From positions 1-64,000 of the forward strand of contig NZ_JAQMSD010000148.1 in assembly GCF_028330525.1 (NCBI RefSeq): a DNA stretch of 64,000 nt, given 5' to 3'. The position numbers and the translations under genes are program-made. Source of the stretch: Spirulina sp. CS-785/01. GTDB taxonomy: Bacteria > Cyanobacteriota > Cyanobacteriia > Cyanobacteriales > Spirulinaceae. Below are positions 46,101 through 53,700 of this stretch, piece after piece (positions within the stretch are counted from its first letter, which is position 1; every line of letters starts with the position of its first letter). The notes under the pieces are model-generated. The model saw nothing but the letters and a program-made list of their open reading frames with translations. It was not told the origin of the DNA and searched no databases.

Positions 46101-46302
46101 TAAGACTTTCTTGATCTAGACAAAGCTCTAGGTCTTTGTATTTTTTGCGAGCAACTTCATTAGGACCAAAACGAATTTCTACAATTAGCCCTTGTGGATG
46201 CTTTCTGGTTTTACCTGTAGTGACTCCTTCACGGCCACTATTTGTTAGGCGAACTCGTTGATTAGGGACTTCCGGATTCCAAGATAATTCTTGATTAGAC
46301 AT
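43105..46302 (-). CDS. SNF2/RapA-type helicase, accessory
   Basis: 1065 residues. The SNF2 core: Walker A ADEVGLGKT (131-139), CPSMLRDKW, DEAH in VIFDEAHYLRN (254-257), LTATPIQ (about 282), then GSEGIDLQFCRVLINYDLPW and QRIGRLDRIGQ (about 635-645). A long helical C-terminal region (700-1065) ends in coiled coil. The layout is that of the long SNF2 helicases found in prokaryotic defence loci, with no nuclease domain visible. It is AT-rich relative to flanking core genes, consistent with transfer. First gene of the operon helicase-Hsp70-like-membrane protein; the start is 18 codons into a normal upstream region. Confidence 0.88.
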   Translation of the reverse strand: MSNQELSWNPEVPNQRVRLTNSGREGVTTGKTRKHPQGLIVEIRFGPNEVARKKYKDLELCLDQESLRDLFKKGIYGKPSNLRQILTFEKVKGHLTNVFYSMESSNTDFYAYQFKPVMKFLDSPIGRILIADEVGLGKTIESMYIWKEIQAREDARRLIIICPSMLRDKWVNDLKNRFNLYAEVLKAKELFNKLQNFSKTGQPHSFIYVASLEGTRPPKNWDDQETKGTRAELARLLNQYSTQETKLFDLVIFDEAHYLRNPETANNKLARLFREASEHLILLTATPIQIRSDNLYQLLRLISPEDFYDSFNFQSMLDANRPIIQALSLIWNISSALDSESDEKINQAKQAIEEALQSQYFSNNSRLKQVASELEQLKNGFLSEETKVKYAQILESSSLFGQYMTRTRKRDVMERAKRSPQVLSVHFSELEKQIYTKVTQSIRKKAYGQRGVAVFSLIARQRQMASCMVAALKSWKKQDKLNDFLDNESEYDESGEFFWEDLGRLPNQSRQYDSNFSFDYDVDINELIYNDTKYKKLIEFLKDQLSKHPKEKFVLFAYFKGTLHYLKKRLNEDQITSCLIQGGMKREEKQTILAEFKNNSQIPILLSSEVGSEGIDLQFCRVLINYDLPWNPMRVEQRIGRLDRIGQTAKNISIINFSLVDTIEERILERLYERINIFKESIGDVEEILGDLTEQLLLELLNPNLNKSDRQKLEEQKIRAITYQISQQRQLENEAINLVAFSDYIFDYINKSRSKGRWLKPEELESFVNDYFQIQYPGTIIKPKSDQNHVFDIQLADEAKNSLKLFCQDKKLPVQTSLHIPNRTVTCFFDPKISDTVGRKNWELLDPSHPLIKWIANQYQSNQQTFYPVSALRLTDKQAKIIDSELIIGIYVYIIQIWQFDGLRQENKLVQKIMRLEDQECLSNSLAEELISVISVQGKQRTNAKNLIEDFEKILQLYDHCDELLQDEFFEASEDFKKENEDWCNVQENKAKSFHERKIYEIQERIKTLKAENKTKVIPAFEGQISKLQQNLQLTLDKIDQKRTITEKNPTLAAGLIFIEEKNHV

Positions 46303-46416
46303 AAAAAATGATTTAATTGACTTTGTGTCTTGTAATTAGAACAGAGGCAGACAACCCTCCTAAAGACCTCTCAAAAAAAATGGGTCAAAATTACGCAAAG
46401 TGTTACAAAACGTAAC

Positions 46417-46641
46417 CTAATCTCTAGACTTTGCCCACTTTACCCCCGTGTAAACGCCATACCCCACCGCAGCAGAAGCCGCCACAACCCCTGCAATGGG
46501 AAGCGTAACCGCCGTTGTGGTCGTAAAACCAATTACCCCTAAAATCCCAGGTGCAGGGGCCGTCACCGTCGCTACAGTCACAGAACCCGGAATCGCAGCA
46601 GCCGCACTCGCTAACCCGGCAATCGTTGTTTCTTCTAACAT
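46417..46641 (-). CDS. Tiny Gly/Ala/Thr-rich membrane protein
   Basis: 74 residues, two hydrophobic segments (about 8-30 and 36-64) rich in small residues (TIAGLASAAAAIPGSVTVAT, then LPIAGVVAASAAVGYGVYTG) and a basic tail KWAKSRD. It could be a small pore-forming or membrane-anchoring peptide. A 19-codon copy of its beginning lies 100 bases upstream (46742-46801). The next genes upstream are another small hydrophobic protein and a divergent STAND protein. Function unknown. Confidence 0.6.
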   Translation of the reverse strand: MLEETTIAGLASAAAAIPGSVTVATVTAPAPGILGVIGFTTTTAVTLPIAGVVAASAAVGYGVYTGVKWAKSRD

Positions 46642-46741
46642 CGTAATAATACTCCTTAAATAAACTTAACCTTGAACGTCCGTCTTTAACTTCTGCTTCA
46701 ACCTGCCAAATTACGTAAGTCGTTACAAAAGTTAATCAAAG

Positions 46742-46801
46742 CTATTCCGGAATCCCAGTGGCGGCACTCGCTAACCCCGCAATCGCCTTTTCTTCCAACA
46801 T
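46742..46801 (-). pseudogene. Truncated duplicate of the 74-residue gene
   Basis: On the minus strand the ATG at 46801 reads MLEEKAIAGLASAATGIPE and stops at a TAG. The 74-residue gene begins MLEETTIAGLASAAAAIPG. The upstream bases around the start are also alike. This is a decayed tandem copy. Confidence 0.85.
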
Positions 46802-46829
46802 GGTTGCAATACTCCTTCACGAAAGAAAA

Positions 46830-47165
46830 TTAACGCCGAACTTCCGTCTTTAACTTCTGCTTCAACTCCCCAGAAGTCGGGAGACGGTCGATCTCATTTA
46901 ACAAACGGGACAGAGACTCAGAATTCTTGCGATCGCGGTATATCTCCAACAACAAAGTCTCCAACCCCACCTTCGCCAACGCATCGGCAATTAACCCCGT
47001 AATCCCCAACATCGCCAGACCACCGAGCATCCCCGCCGGCCCGCCTAAAAACGCCAGAGCAGAGGTAATCGCCGCCGCCCCCGTTAACCCCGTAGCCGCC
47101 ATCGTAATTACCAAAATGACCCCCGGTAATCCCAAGGCCGCCACCTTCTTGACAACTTCATCCAT
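46830..47165 (-). CDS. Small hydrophobic membrane protein with charged tail, 111 residues
   Basis: Residues 1-72 hold two Gly/Ala-rich hydrophobic segments (GLPGVILVITMAATGLTGAA and LGGPAGMLGGLAMLGITGLI); residues 75-111 are a charged amphipathic tail (LLNEIDRLPTSGELKQKLK). The Gly-zipper look suggests membrane oligomerisation. It starts 172 bases from the divergent STAND gene at 47338, so the two probably share a control region. No family name is certain. Confidence 0.65.
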   Translation of the reverse strand: MDEVVKKVAALGLPGVILVITMAATGLTGAAAITSALAFLGGPAGMLGGLAMLGITGLIADALAKVGLETLLLEIYRDRKNSESLSRLLNEIDRLPTSGELKQKLKTEVRR

Positions 47166-47337
47166 AATTAAATCTGAAAAGAGAAAGAAAGAGGGAGTTA
47201 GGCAAGCATTCAGCAGACTTCGTGGAACTCACCTAACCTCACTTAGATTAACCCTAATCGTAGATGACTGTCAACCCAAATCTCATTTAAATATAAAAAT
47301 AAGATACAATTAACCCACACAGCCACCCAAAACACCC

Positions 47338-49068
47338 ATGCTCCCCAAAACCTTCATCCTCCAAGCCGCCAAAAAATTCAACCTCTCAGATCGAGAATTG
47401 GAAGTCCTCACCCGCGCCTTAGAAGGAGAGTCCGTCCAAGACTTAGCCCAAGAATTGGGAGTCACCAAAGCCGCCCTCCAGAAGCGTTTAGGCGAAGTAT
47501 ATAACAAATTCGACATCGGCGGAGGCCGCGGCCCAGGCAAACTCGCCCGGTTACAACAGCTATTAATGGAAGAATACCAAAAACACACCAGCCAACAGTC
47601 CACCCCCTCAACCCGCCCCTCCACCATCGACTGGGGCAACACCCCCCACCCTCAGCCCATCTATGGCCGCCAAAGCGAATTACAACAACTCCAAGAAATC
47701 ATCCTCACCAAAACCCCCTCTGTCGTCGGCATTTGGGGAATGCCCGGCATCGGTAAAACCGCCCTAGGGGTGCGCCTCCTACAACACCTCGCCCCCGAAT
47801 TCGAGCAGGGGATATGGCGTGATTTTTCTCATTTAAATGAGATAATTCCCACCCTCACCCCCCAAACCTTACTCATCATCGACAACTGGAAAGGGGATAA
47901 AACCGCCCTAAAGCCCCTAAAAGCAGGTTGTGTCGTCTTATTGAGTCGCACCCCCTTGGGAGAAGAAGTAAAAGAAACCCTCCATCTCGAAGGGTTAAGT
48001 GATGACGCAGTGCGTCTGTGGGTAGAGCAACAGGGGTTATCCCCCAACGACTCCCAGTTACAAGAGTTAAGTCACCCCTACGGCAACCACCCCTTAGCCT
48101 TAAACCTCCTCCTCCAAACCATCCAAGACGACTGGGAGGGGAATATTACCGCCTTTTTAAAACAAAATACCCTCGCCTTAGCCAACTTAATCGAATCCTA
48201 CCTCAAAAAACACCACAGCAATCTATCAGAAACAGGCCGCAAAATTCTCACCGCCTTAGCTGTGCAAACCCAACCCCTCACCCTCACAGATATTCAACGT
48301 TATTTCACCAGTTTAGATGAATTACAAGAATTACCCGAAATTGTCCAAGAATTAGCCGCCCAAACCCTACTCAAAAAAGACCCTTCCGAAACCTACACCC
48401 TCCACCCCAACCTCCGTAACCCCATCACCCAAATCTTCATCGCCAAACAACTCAACCAACGAGGCTATAAACACTATTGTCAAGGCAACTTACACACCGC
48501 CAAACAGTCTCTCCTACAAAGTTTAGACTATCAAAACGACTTCCCCCACGCCCATTATAACTTAGGCTCAACCTACGAACAGTTAGGGGAAATCAACGCA
48601 GCGAGAGAGCAGTATCAATTGGCAGCCAATTCCCATAGTAAAGCTACCCATGCAGCTATTAGTAACTTATCCCGTTTAGAGATATTAGAAGGAAATATAC
48701 AAGCAGCCATTGAACAAATTTTAGCCATCCTCCCCCAAGTCACCAAAACCGGAATCCAAGCCTCCTTATACAAAAATATCGGTTGGGCGTATTTAACCCA
48801 AAATGACTATAAAACAGCCCTAGCTTATTTACAAACTGCCTTAGAATTAGACGAAAAAAAAGCTACAACGCATTTTCTCTATGCCCAAACCCTAGAAGCC
48901 CTCAATCAGTTTACCGAAGCCCAAACCTACTGGCAAAACGGCTTAAACCATCTCCCCACCCAATCCCAATTCGGCATTACCTGGCAGCCTCCAGAGTTAA
49001 TGGCTTGGCGAGTTTTAGCATATCAACGGTTGCAAACTGTCTCCCCTTCAAAGAGTAAGAAAAGTTAA
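47338..49068 (+). CDS. STAND NTPase with N-terminal HTH and C-terminal TPR
   Basis: 576 residues. Residues 17-55 (LSDRELEVLTRALEGESVQD, then GVTKAALQKRLGEVYNKFDI) are a LuxR-like helix-turn-helix. P-loop GMPGIGKT (134-141), Walker B LLIIDN (178-183), and a NB-ARC/winged-helix region reach about 360, followed by TPR repeats (about 375-560). Such signal-transducing ATPases oligomerise on a trigger and act as regulators or immune sensors. No toxic effector domain is fused, so it may act on the small membrane proteins encoded divergently. The protein is GC-richer than the SNF2 operon. Confidence 0.85.
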   Translation: MLPKTFILQAAKKFNLSDRELEVLTRALEGESVQDLAQELGVTKAALQKRLGEVYNKFDIGGGRGPGKLARLQQLLMEEYQKHTSQQSTPSTRPSTIDWGNTPHPQPIYGRQSELQQLQEIILTKTPSVVGIWGMPGIGKTALGVRLLQHLAPEFEQGIWRDFSHLNEIIPTLTPQTLLIIDNWKGDKTALKPLKAGCVVLLSRTPLGEEVKETLHLEGLSDDAVRLWVEQQGLSPNDSQLQELSHPYGNHPLALNLLLQTIQDDWEGNITAFLKQNTLALANLIESYLKKHHSNLSETGRKILTALAVQTQPLTLTDIQRYFTSLDELQELPEIVQELAAQTLLKKDPSETYTLHPNLRNPITQIFIAKQLNQRGYKHYCQGNLHTAKQSLLQSLDYQNDFPHAHYNLGSTYEQLGEINAAREQYQLAANSHSKATHAAISNLSRLEILEGNIQAAIEQILAILPQVTKTGIQASLYKNIGWAYLTQNDYKTALAYLQTALELDEKKATTHFLYAQTLEALNQFTEAQTYWQNGLNHLPTQSQFGITWQPPELMAWRVLAYQRLQTVSPSKSKKS

Positions 49069-49169
49069 GGGGTTTGGATTAGAAATTCCTTGACTTTTTT
49101 CTAAAAAAGGGGTATTCTAGATAATGAGAAATAGTGCCTGTCCTGCAACCTCCCTTTTCTACATCAAAA

Positions 49170-49329
49170 AACTGTAAACATTCAGATATTGCTGATCGGT
49201 TCGTAGTAAGCCCTAAAGGGCTTACCCCTTAGACTTGTAACAGCTAGATGTTGAATTATCTTATTAATCACCCAACCTGTTTTCAACAGGTTTAAGCTCT
49301 TAGCCTTGGGTTTCAACCCAAGGCGCATT
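49170..49329. repeat. Long direct repeat, left copy
   Basis: Contains CATTCAGATAT, the GTTCGTAGTAAG-AGCCCTAAAGGGCT hairpin, CCCCTTAGACTTGTAAC, then AACCTGTTTTCAACAGGTTT and the CCTTGGG/CCCAAGG hairpin. About 160 bases recur at 49795-49955 with scattered changes. The two copies flank the coiled-coil membrane gene. Confidence 0.85.
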
Positions 49330-49381
49330 AAGGTAACATTACCTTAATACTTACGAAAAATTTATTGTCTAGGAATTAAAT

Positions 49382-49780
49382 ATGGCTAAAACCAATACAG
49401 ACTTAACCAAAATTGAAACCTTCATGGCCCGTCTTGACAATAAAATGGATCACCTCGATCAAAAGATGGATAACCTAGAGAAAAACATGGAGGTACAATT
49501 CACAGAAGTAAAGGGAGAGATCAAGCGACTCGATCAACGCATTGATGACACTCGTATTAGCCTCGAAAAACGAATTGAAGACACTCGTGTTAGCCTCGAA
49601 AAACGCATTGAAGACACCAATACTCGCATTGATGACAGTAACTCTCGACTCAATACCTTTACCATCGGCTTTTTTGGTATATTAGGAATTTTGGTCACAG
49701 GAATTTTAACCGTATTGGGGAAATTAGTCTTCTTTTCCGATCCCCCTTTAGCTGTAATTGAGATAATGCTAAATTATTAA
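49382..49780 (+). CDS. Coiled-coil protein with C-terminal membrane anchor
   Basis: 132 residues. Residues 5-95 are an uninterrupted coiled coil built on heptad/11-residue repeats (MDHLDQKMDNLEKNMEVQFT, then three near-identical I/V-SLEKRIEDT units at about 55-85), followed by a hydrophobic anchor (IGFFGILGILVTGILTVLG, about 97-117). The internal repeat is almost exact at the DNA level too. It resembles phage-type or DUF1640-like coiled-coil membrane proteins only in shape. The gene is enclosed by ~160-bp direct repeats. Confidence 0.75.
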   Translation: MAKTNTDLTKIETFMARLDNKMDHLDQKMDNLEKNMEVQFTEVKGEIKRLDQRIDDTRISLEKRIEDTRVSLEKRIEDTNTRIDDSNSRLNTFTIGFFGILGILVTGILTVLGKLVFFSDPPLAVIEIMLNY

Positions 49781-49794
49781 TTCAATGAGCTTAT

Positions 49795-49955
49795 AACTGT
49801 AAGCATTCAGATATATTTATACGTTCGTAGTAAGCCCTTTAGGGCTTCTTTACCCCTTAGACTTGTAACCACTAAATTTTGAATTATCTTATTAATCACC
49901 CAACCTGTTTTCAACAGGTTTAAGCTCTTAGCCTTGGGTTTAAACCCAAGGCATA
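49795..49955. repeat. Long direct repeat, right copy
   Basis: Second copy of the 49170-49329 block. The first hairpin has AGCCCTTTAGGGCT instead of AGCCCTAAAGGGCT, and the last has TTTAAACCC instead of TTTCAACCC in the loop region, so pairing is kept in both. Confidence 0.85.
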
Positions 49956-49968
49956 TTTATCCCATTAT

Positions 49969-50133
49969 TTAATAAGTGGGAACAATGGGATCATCATCGT
50001 CATCATCCGTTCCATTTTGATAAATGACCGAATTGTCTAAACCGAAACCCTCCGTATTCTCCGGTAAACGAGCAGCTTGTACCGTTCCCCCGCAACCCAA
50101 AACCAGCAGGGTGAGTAAGACCAAATATTTCAT
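49969..50133 (-). CDS. Very small secreted or lipoprotein-like peptide, 54 residues
   Basis: The ATG at 50133 has a GGAG site about nine bases upstream. The peptide begins KYLVLLTLLVLGCGGTVQAA, a signal-peptide with a lipobox-like LGCG and also an AxA-like site, and ends in a highly acidic run of six Asp (TDDDDDDPIVPTY). The mature part would be only about 35 residues. It is too short to appear in usual gene calls. It could be a small periplasmic peptide; no family recognised. Confidence 0.6.
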   Translation of the reverse strand: MKYLVLLTLLVLGCGGTVQAARLPENTEGFGLDNSVIYQNGTDDDDDDPIVPTY

Positions 50134-50256
50134 TTCTAGATTCTCCAATTCAAAACGAGTGAATCGGGAAAAGCAAGCAGGCCCGCAATACTTTTTGTTC
50201 CCTTACTAACTAACCGGGGGGTAGCGGAAAAATTATGCAAAAATTGGGCAATTTTT

Positions 50257-50631
50257 TTGAGACTCTCCTATCCCAACCCCCCTAAAAGCCCCTCCCTGCT
50301 TGAGTTACACCCCTTCAAAAAAAATTTTGACTCCCCACTTCAGACCCATTTACCCCCGGCCCCGCTTCAACGGGATATCATAGATTTAATTGAAACCATT
50401 GTCATTTATAAGTTACCCCAAGCCAGTCGGGAGGAGATTGCAGCCATGTTAGGATTAACCGATTTAAAACAAACCCGCTTTTATCAAGATGCTTTTGAAG
50501 AAGGACGTGAAGAAGAAAGAAAAAATGTTCTTCAAAACTTGCTGAACCGAGGCAATAGTCCTGAAGAAATTGCTGAATTGGTTAATCTTCCGTTAGAGAC
50601 GGTGCAACAAATTGTCAATGAATTAATATGA
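50257..50631 (+). pseudogene. C-terminal remnant of an Rpn/DUF2887-type protein
   Basis: The frame is open for 124 codons, but only the second half is protein-like: RDIIDLIETIVIYKLPQASR, then AAMLGLTDLKQTRFYQDAFE and an EEGREEERKNVLQNLL tail typical of the C terminus of cyanobacterial DUF2887/Rpn-family PD-(D/E)xK proteins. The N-terminal nuclease domain is absent, so this is a truncated relic. Confidence in the family is moderate. Confidence 0.65.
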
Positions 50632-50681
50632 AATCCGCTTGATTTGTATTAAATCAAGTTATTCTAAATTTATTCTAAGCC

Positions 50682-50712
50682 TTATTGCAAGCCCTAAAGG
50701 GCTTACTACGAA
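50682..50712. repeat. Reversed GTTCGTAGTAAG hairpin element
   Basis: AGCCCTAAAGGGCTTACTACGAAC, the family seen at 49202 in the opposite orientation, between the DUF2887-like relic and the CHAT gene stop. Confidence 0.7.
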
Positions 50713-50760
50713 CTTATAAGGATTAACCGGATGTCATATAAGGTGATTTTTCTGACTGTC

Positions 50761-53700
50761 TTAACGCAACCCCGCACAAGTAAACCCAGCCCAATAGTAA
50801 GGATGAGCAAAGGGGAATTCCTCTTGCACTAAGCGTCTCAGACTTTTTCGCACTTGGCGGTTACTGAGACTGACTGACCGTTTGCGGGTTTCCTCGGCTT
50901 GGCGAAACCGTTGCTCTAAAAATGCCTCTAGGGTGGGCTGATACTCCTGTGCAAGGGTGTCTCCTGTGAGGGTGCGGAGGGTGCTTTGGGCGTGTTGGAG
51001 TGCTGCCGGACGACAAGCCCCTTGATGACGGTAGCGGTGGTAGAAGATGGAAAAGAGGGCGGTGGCGATGTCGTCAACGGCCCATAAACTGCTGATCACG
51101 CTTCTGGCCCCAGCACAGAGAAACCCTGTGGATAAGGTGAGGAGATCATCGCTAATTTCTGCGACTCCTAACCCGGTTTCACAGCAGGAGAGGAAGACTT
51201 CGGCGAGGTGGGGGAGTCGCCAAGCGGGGGTCATGAGTTGCCCCAAGGTAATGGTCCCATCGCCGAGGTGTAGGGTAGATTCTAGGGGTTGATCTAGGCG
51301 GGTTTGGGCGTGGTGACTGGCGAGGAGGACGTTGATCTGTTGTTGTTGGAGGAGGTGGCGATAGTTGTGGACGGTGGCTTGGCTGCGGCCTGTGAGTCGG
51401 TGGGTGGGGGGGATGTTGTAGAGGGTGGCGACTTGTTGCCCTTCAAATTGGGCGCAGGGGAGGTCTTCGGTGGCATCTTCGATGATGGCGTAGTTTTGGG
51501 CGGTGAGGGGGGGCCGTTGGTGGCAAAAGTCGAGGACTTGGCAACTGGGGAGGATGCGGAGGAGGAATTTGTCGCTGAGGTGGTAGTTGGGACGCAGGGG
51601 TAAGGCGGCCCAGGGAATTTGATGGAGGTAGAGGTGGGGGATGATGATGAGTTCTTCGATGGTTTGCAGATATTGTTCAATGAGGGGGTTGAGTTGTAGT
51701 CGTTGGGCGAGTTGGTGGAGGAAGGGGGGGATTTGTTGTTGCCATTGTAGCTTGGTTTGGGGGGCGGCTTGGGGTTGACAGGCTTCGGCATAGGGGGTTA
51801 ACCATTGGTTTTCAATCCATGTTTGCAAGGTTTGGTAGTTTTGGTCGGGGAGGGGGTAGTGGTGAATTTGGGTTTGGGTGACGATGAAGATATAGGTGGT
51901 GTCGAGGGTGGTGTAAAAGCTGAGGATGGCGGTGGTGCGGTGGTCGATGAGGGTTTGTAGGTGGTCTAGGGTGGGGGTGTGGTTGTGTAGTTGTCCGGCG
52001 AGTACGGGGTCGAGGTGGCGTATTTCTTGCCAGAGGTCTTGTTTTTCGACTTCTAGGTTGTTGATGCTATGGTTGAAGGCGGCGAGGGCGGCACGGTTGG
52101 CGGTTTGGGGGGTTTGCTGGTGGGGGTGGAGTTTTTTGCGGAGGTTTTGGGCCCGGAGACGGACGCGATCAATTTGGCGTTGCAGTTGGTCGAAGCGGTG
52201 TAGGGTGTTTTGGAGATGGGGGGGGAGGTTGTCTTGGGGGGAGAGGGTTTGACTGGCCATGAGTTCGACGAGGTAGCGGGATCGGGATTTTTCGCTGTAG
52301 AGGAAGGCTTGCTGGGGTTGGCCGTTGCGGATGAGGGCTTCGATGAGGCTATCGTAAAGGGGGGTGGTTTGTTCTCGGAGAATTTGCCGGAGGTCGTCGG
52401 TGAGGGTTTGGCTGTAGATGTGGTCTGCGGCTTCTAGGGCGAGTTTATAGCCTTGGATGGCTTTTGACCAGTTTTGGGCTTCGAGGGCGGCTTCTCCGAG
52501 GTTACGGGCGGTTCTGAGGCAGTCTTGGGGGTGGGTTTGGGGTTGGGTGATGGTGAGGGCGGCTTGAAAGGCTGCGATCGCGCTTTCAATTTTACCATCA
52601 CTCTGATAGCTATTCCCTAGATTATTCTGCACCATGGCCCATTCTTGGGGATAGTCTTCGGGGTTATAAATTTCTAGGGCCGCTTGATAGTGGTGAATGG
52701 CAAGGATGAGTTTTTCGGGTTGCTCTTCGTATAGGCTGGAACTATAGACCTTGCCTAAGTGGTTTTGCAGAGATGCCCAGTCTTCGGGATATTGGTCACG
52801 AGTTCGCACACTTAACGCATCGTGGTAGTAAACGAGGGCTGTTTCAAGGTTTTTGGCTTCATCTCCGGTAAGGCGATCGCAATACACACTCCCCAAGTTT
52901 AATTTAACATTAGACCAGTCTTCTAATGATTCTAACTGGGCGTAAATCTGGAGGGCGTTCTGATAATATGCGATCGCTTGTTCTTGATTTTCTGCACTAT
53001 CCCCATATTGGCGATCGACATAAATCATTCCTAACAAATTTTGGAGTTTTGCCCACTGCGCTGGATAGTCTTCTTGGGTATGCACTTCTAAGGCATTTTG
53101 ACAACATTCAATGGCCATTTCTTGATTGTCCCACCAATCCTCTTGTAGTCTATCCTTATAGACAAAGGCGAGTTGATATTGTGTGTCTGCCCAGTCATAG
53201 GGAAAATACTCTCGTTGGCGTACTTCTAAAGCAATATTAAGCTCTTGTAGAGCTAATTCTAGATTATCACTTCGTTGGCCAATTTGACGAGAATAATACG
53301 CATAACCTAAGTTATGATGAATCATTGCCCAATTCAACGGATCAAACTGTTTTGAATAAGTTTGTAACGCGCTTTGGTAATGATGAATTGTTTTCTCTAT
53401 GGTTTCTTTTTTCGTCCCTTGATTAGACTGTAAATATAACGTCCCTAAATTATTATGAACTAATGCCCAAATCTCCGGATAGTTTTCAGGGGTACACCAT
53501 TCTAGAATGTCTTGATAGTGTTGTAAAGCAATTTGTTTATTTTTCTCAATTCTACCTCGTTTTCGCCATTGAAACGCATAGGCTAAGTTTAGTTTTATTT
53601 TACCAAAAATCTCTAAATCGTCGTTTGGTTGAAGCACTTTTAAAACTGACTCACAAGCATTTATGGCTTTTTGTCGATTCTTTTCTATATTGCCCTTATA

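Noticed and set aside
51294-52437. Open frames over the CHAT-domain part of the TPR-CHAT gene on both strands
   Set aside because: They are shadows of the GC-rich CHAT coding region, biased to Gly/Val/Trp or Pro/Ser; the CHAT frame has catalytic motifs.
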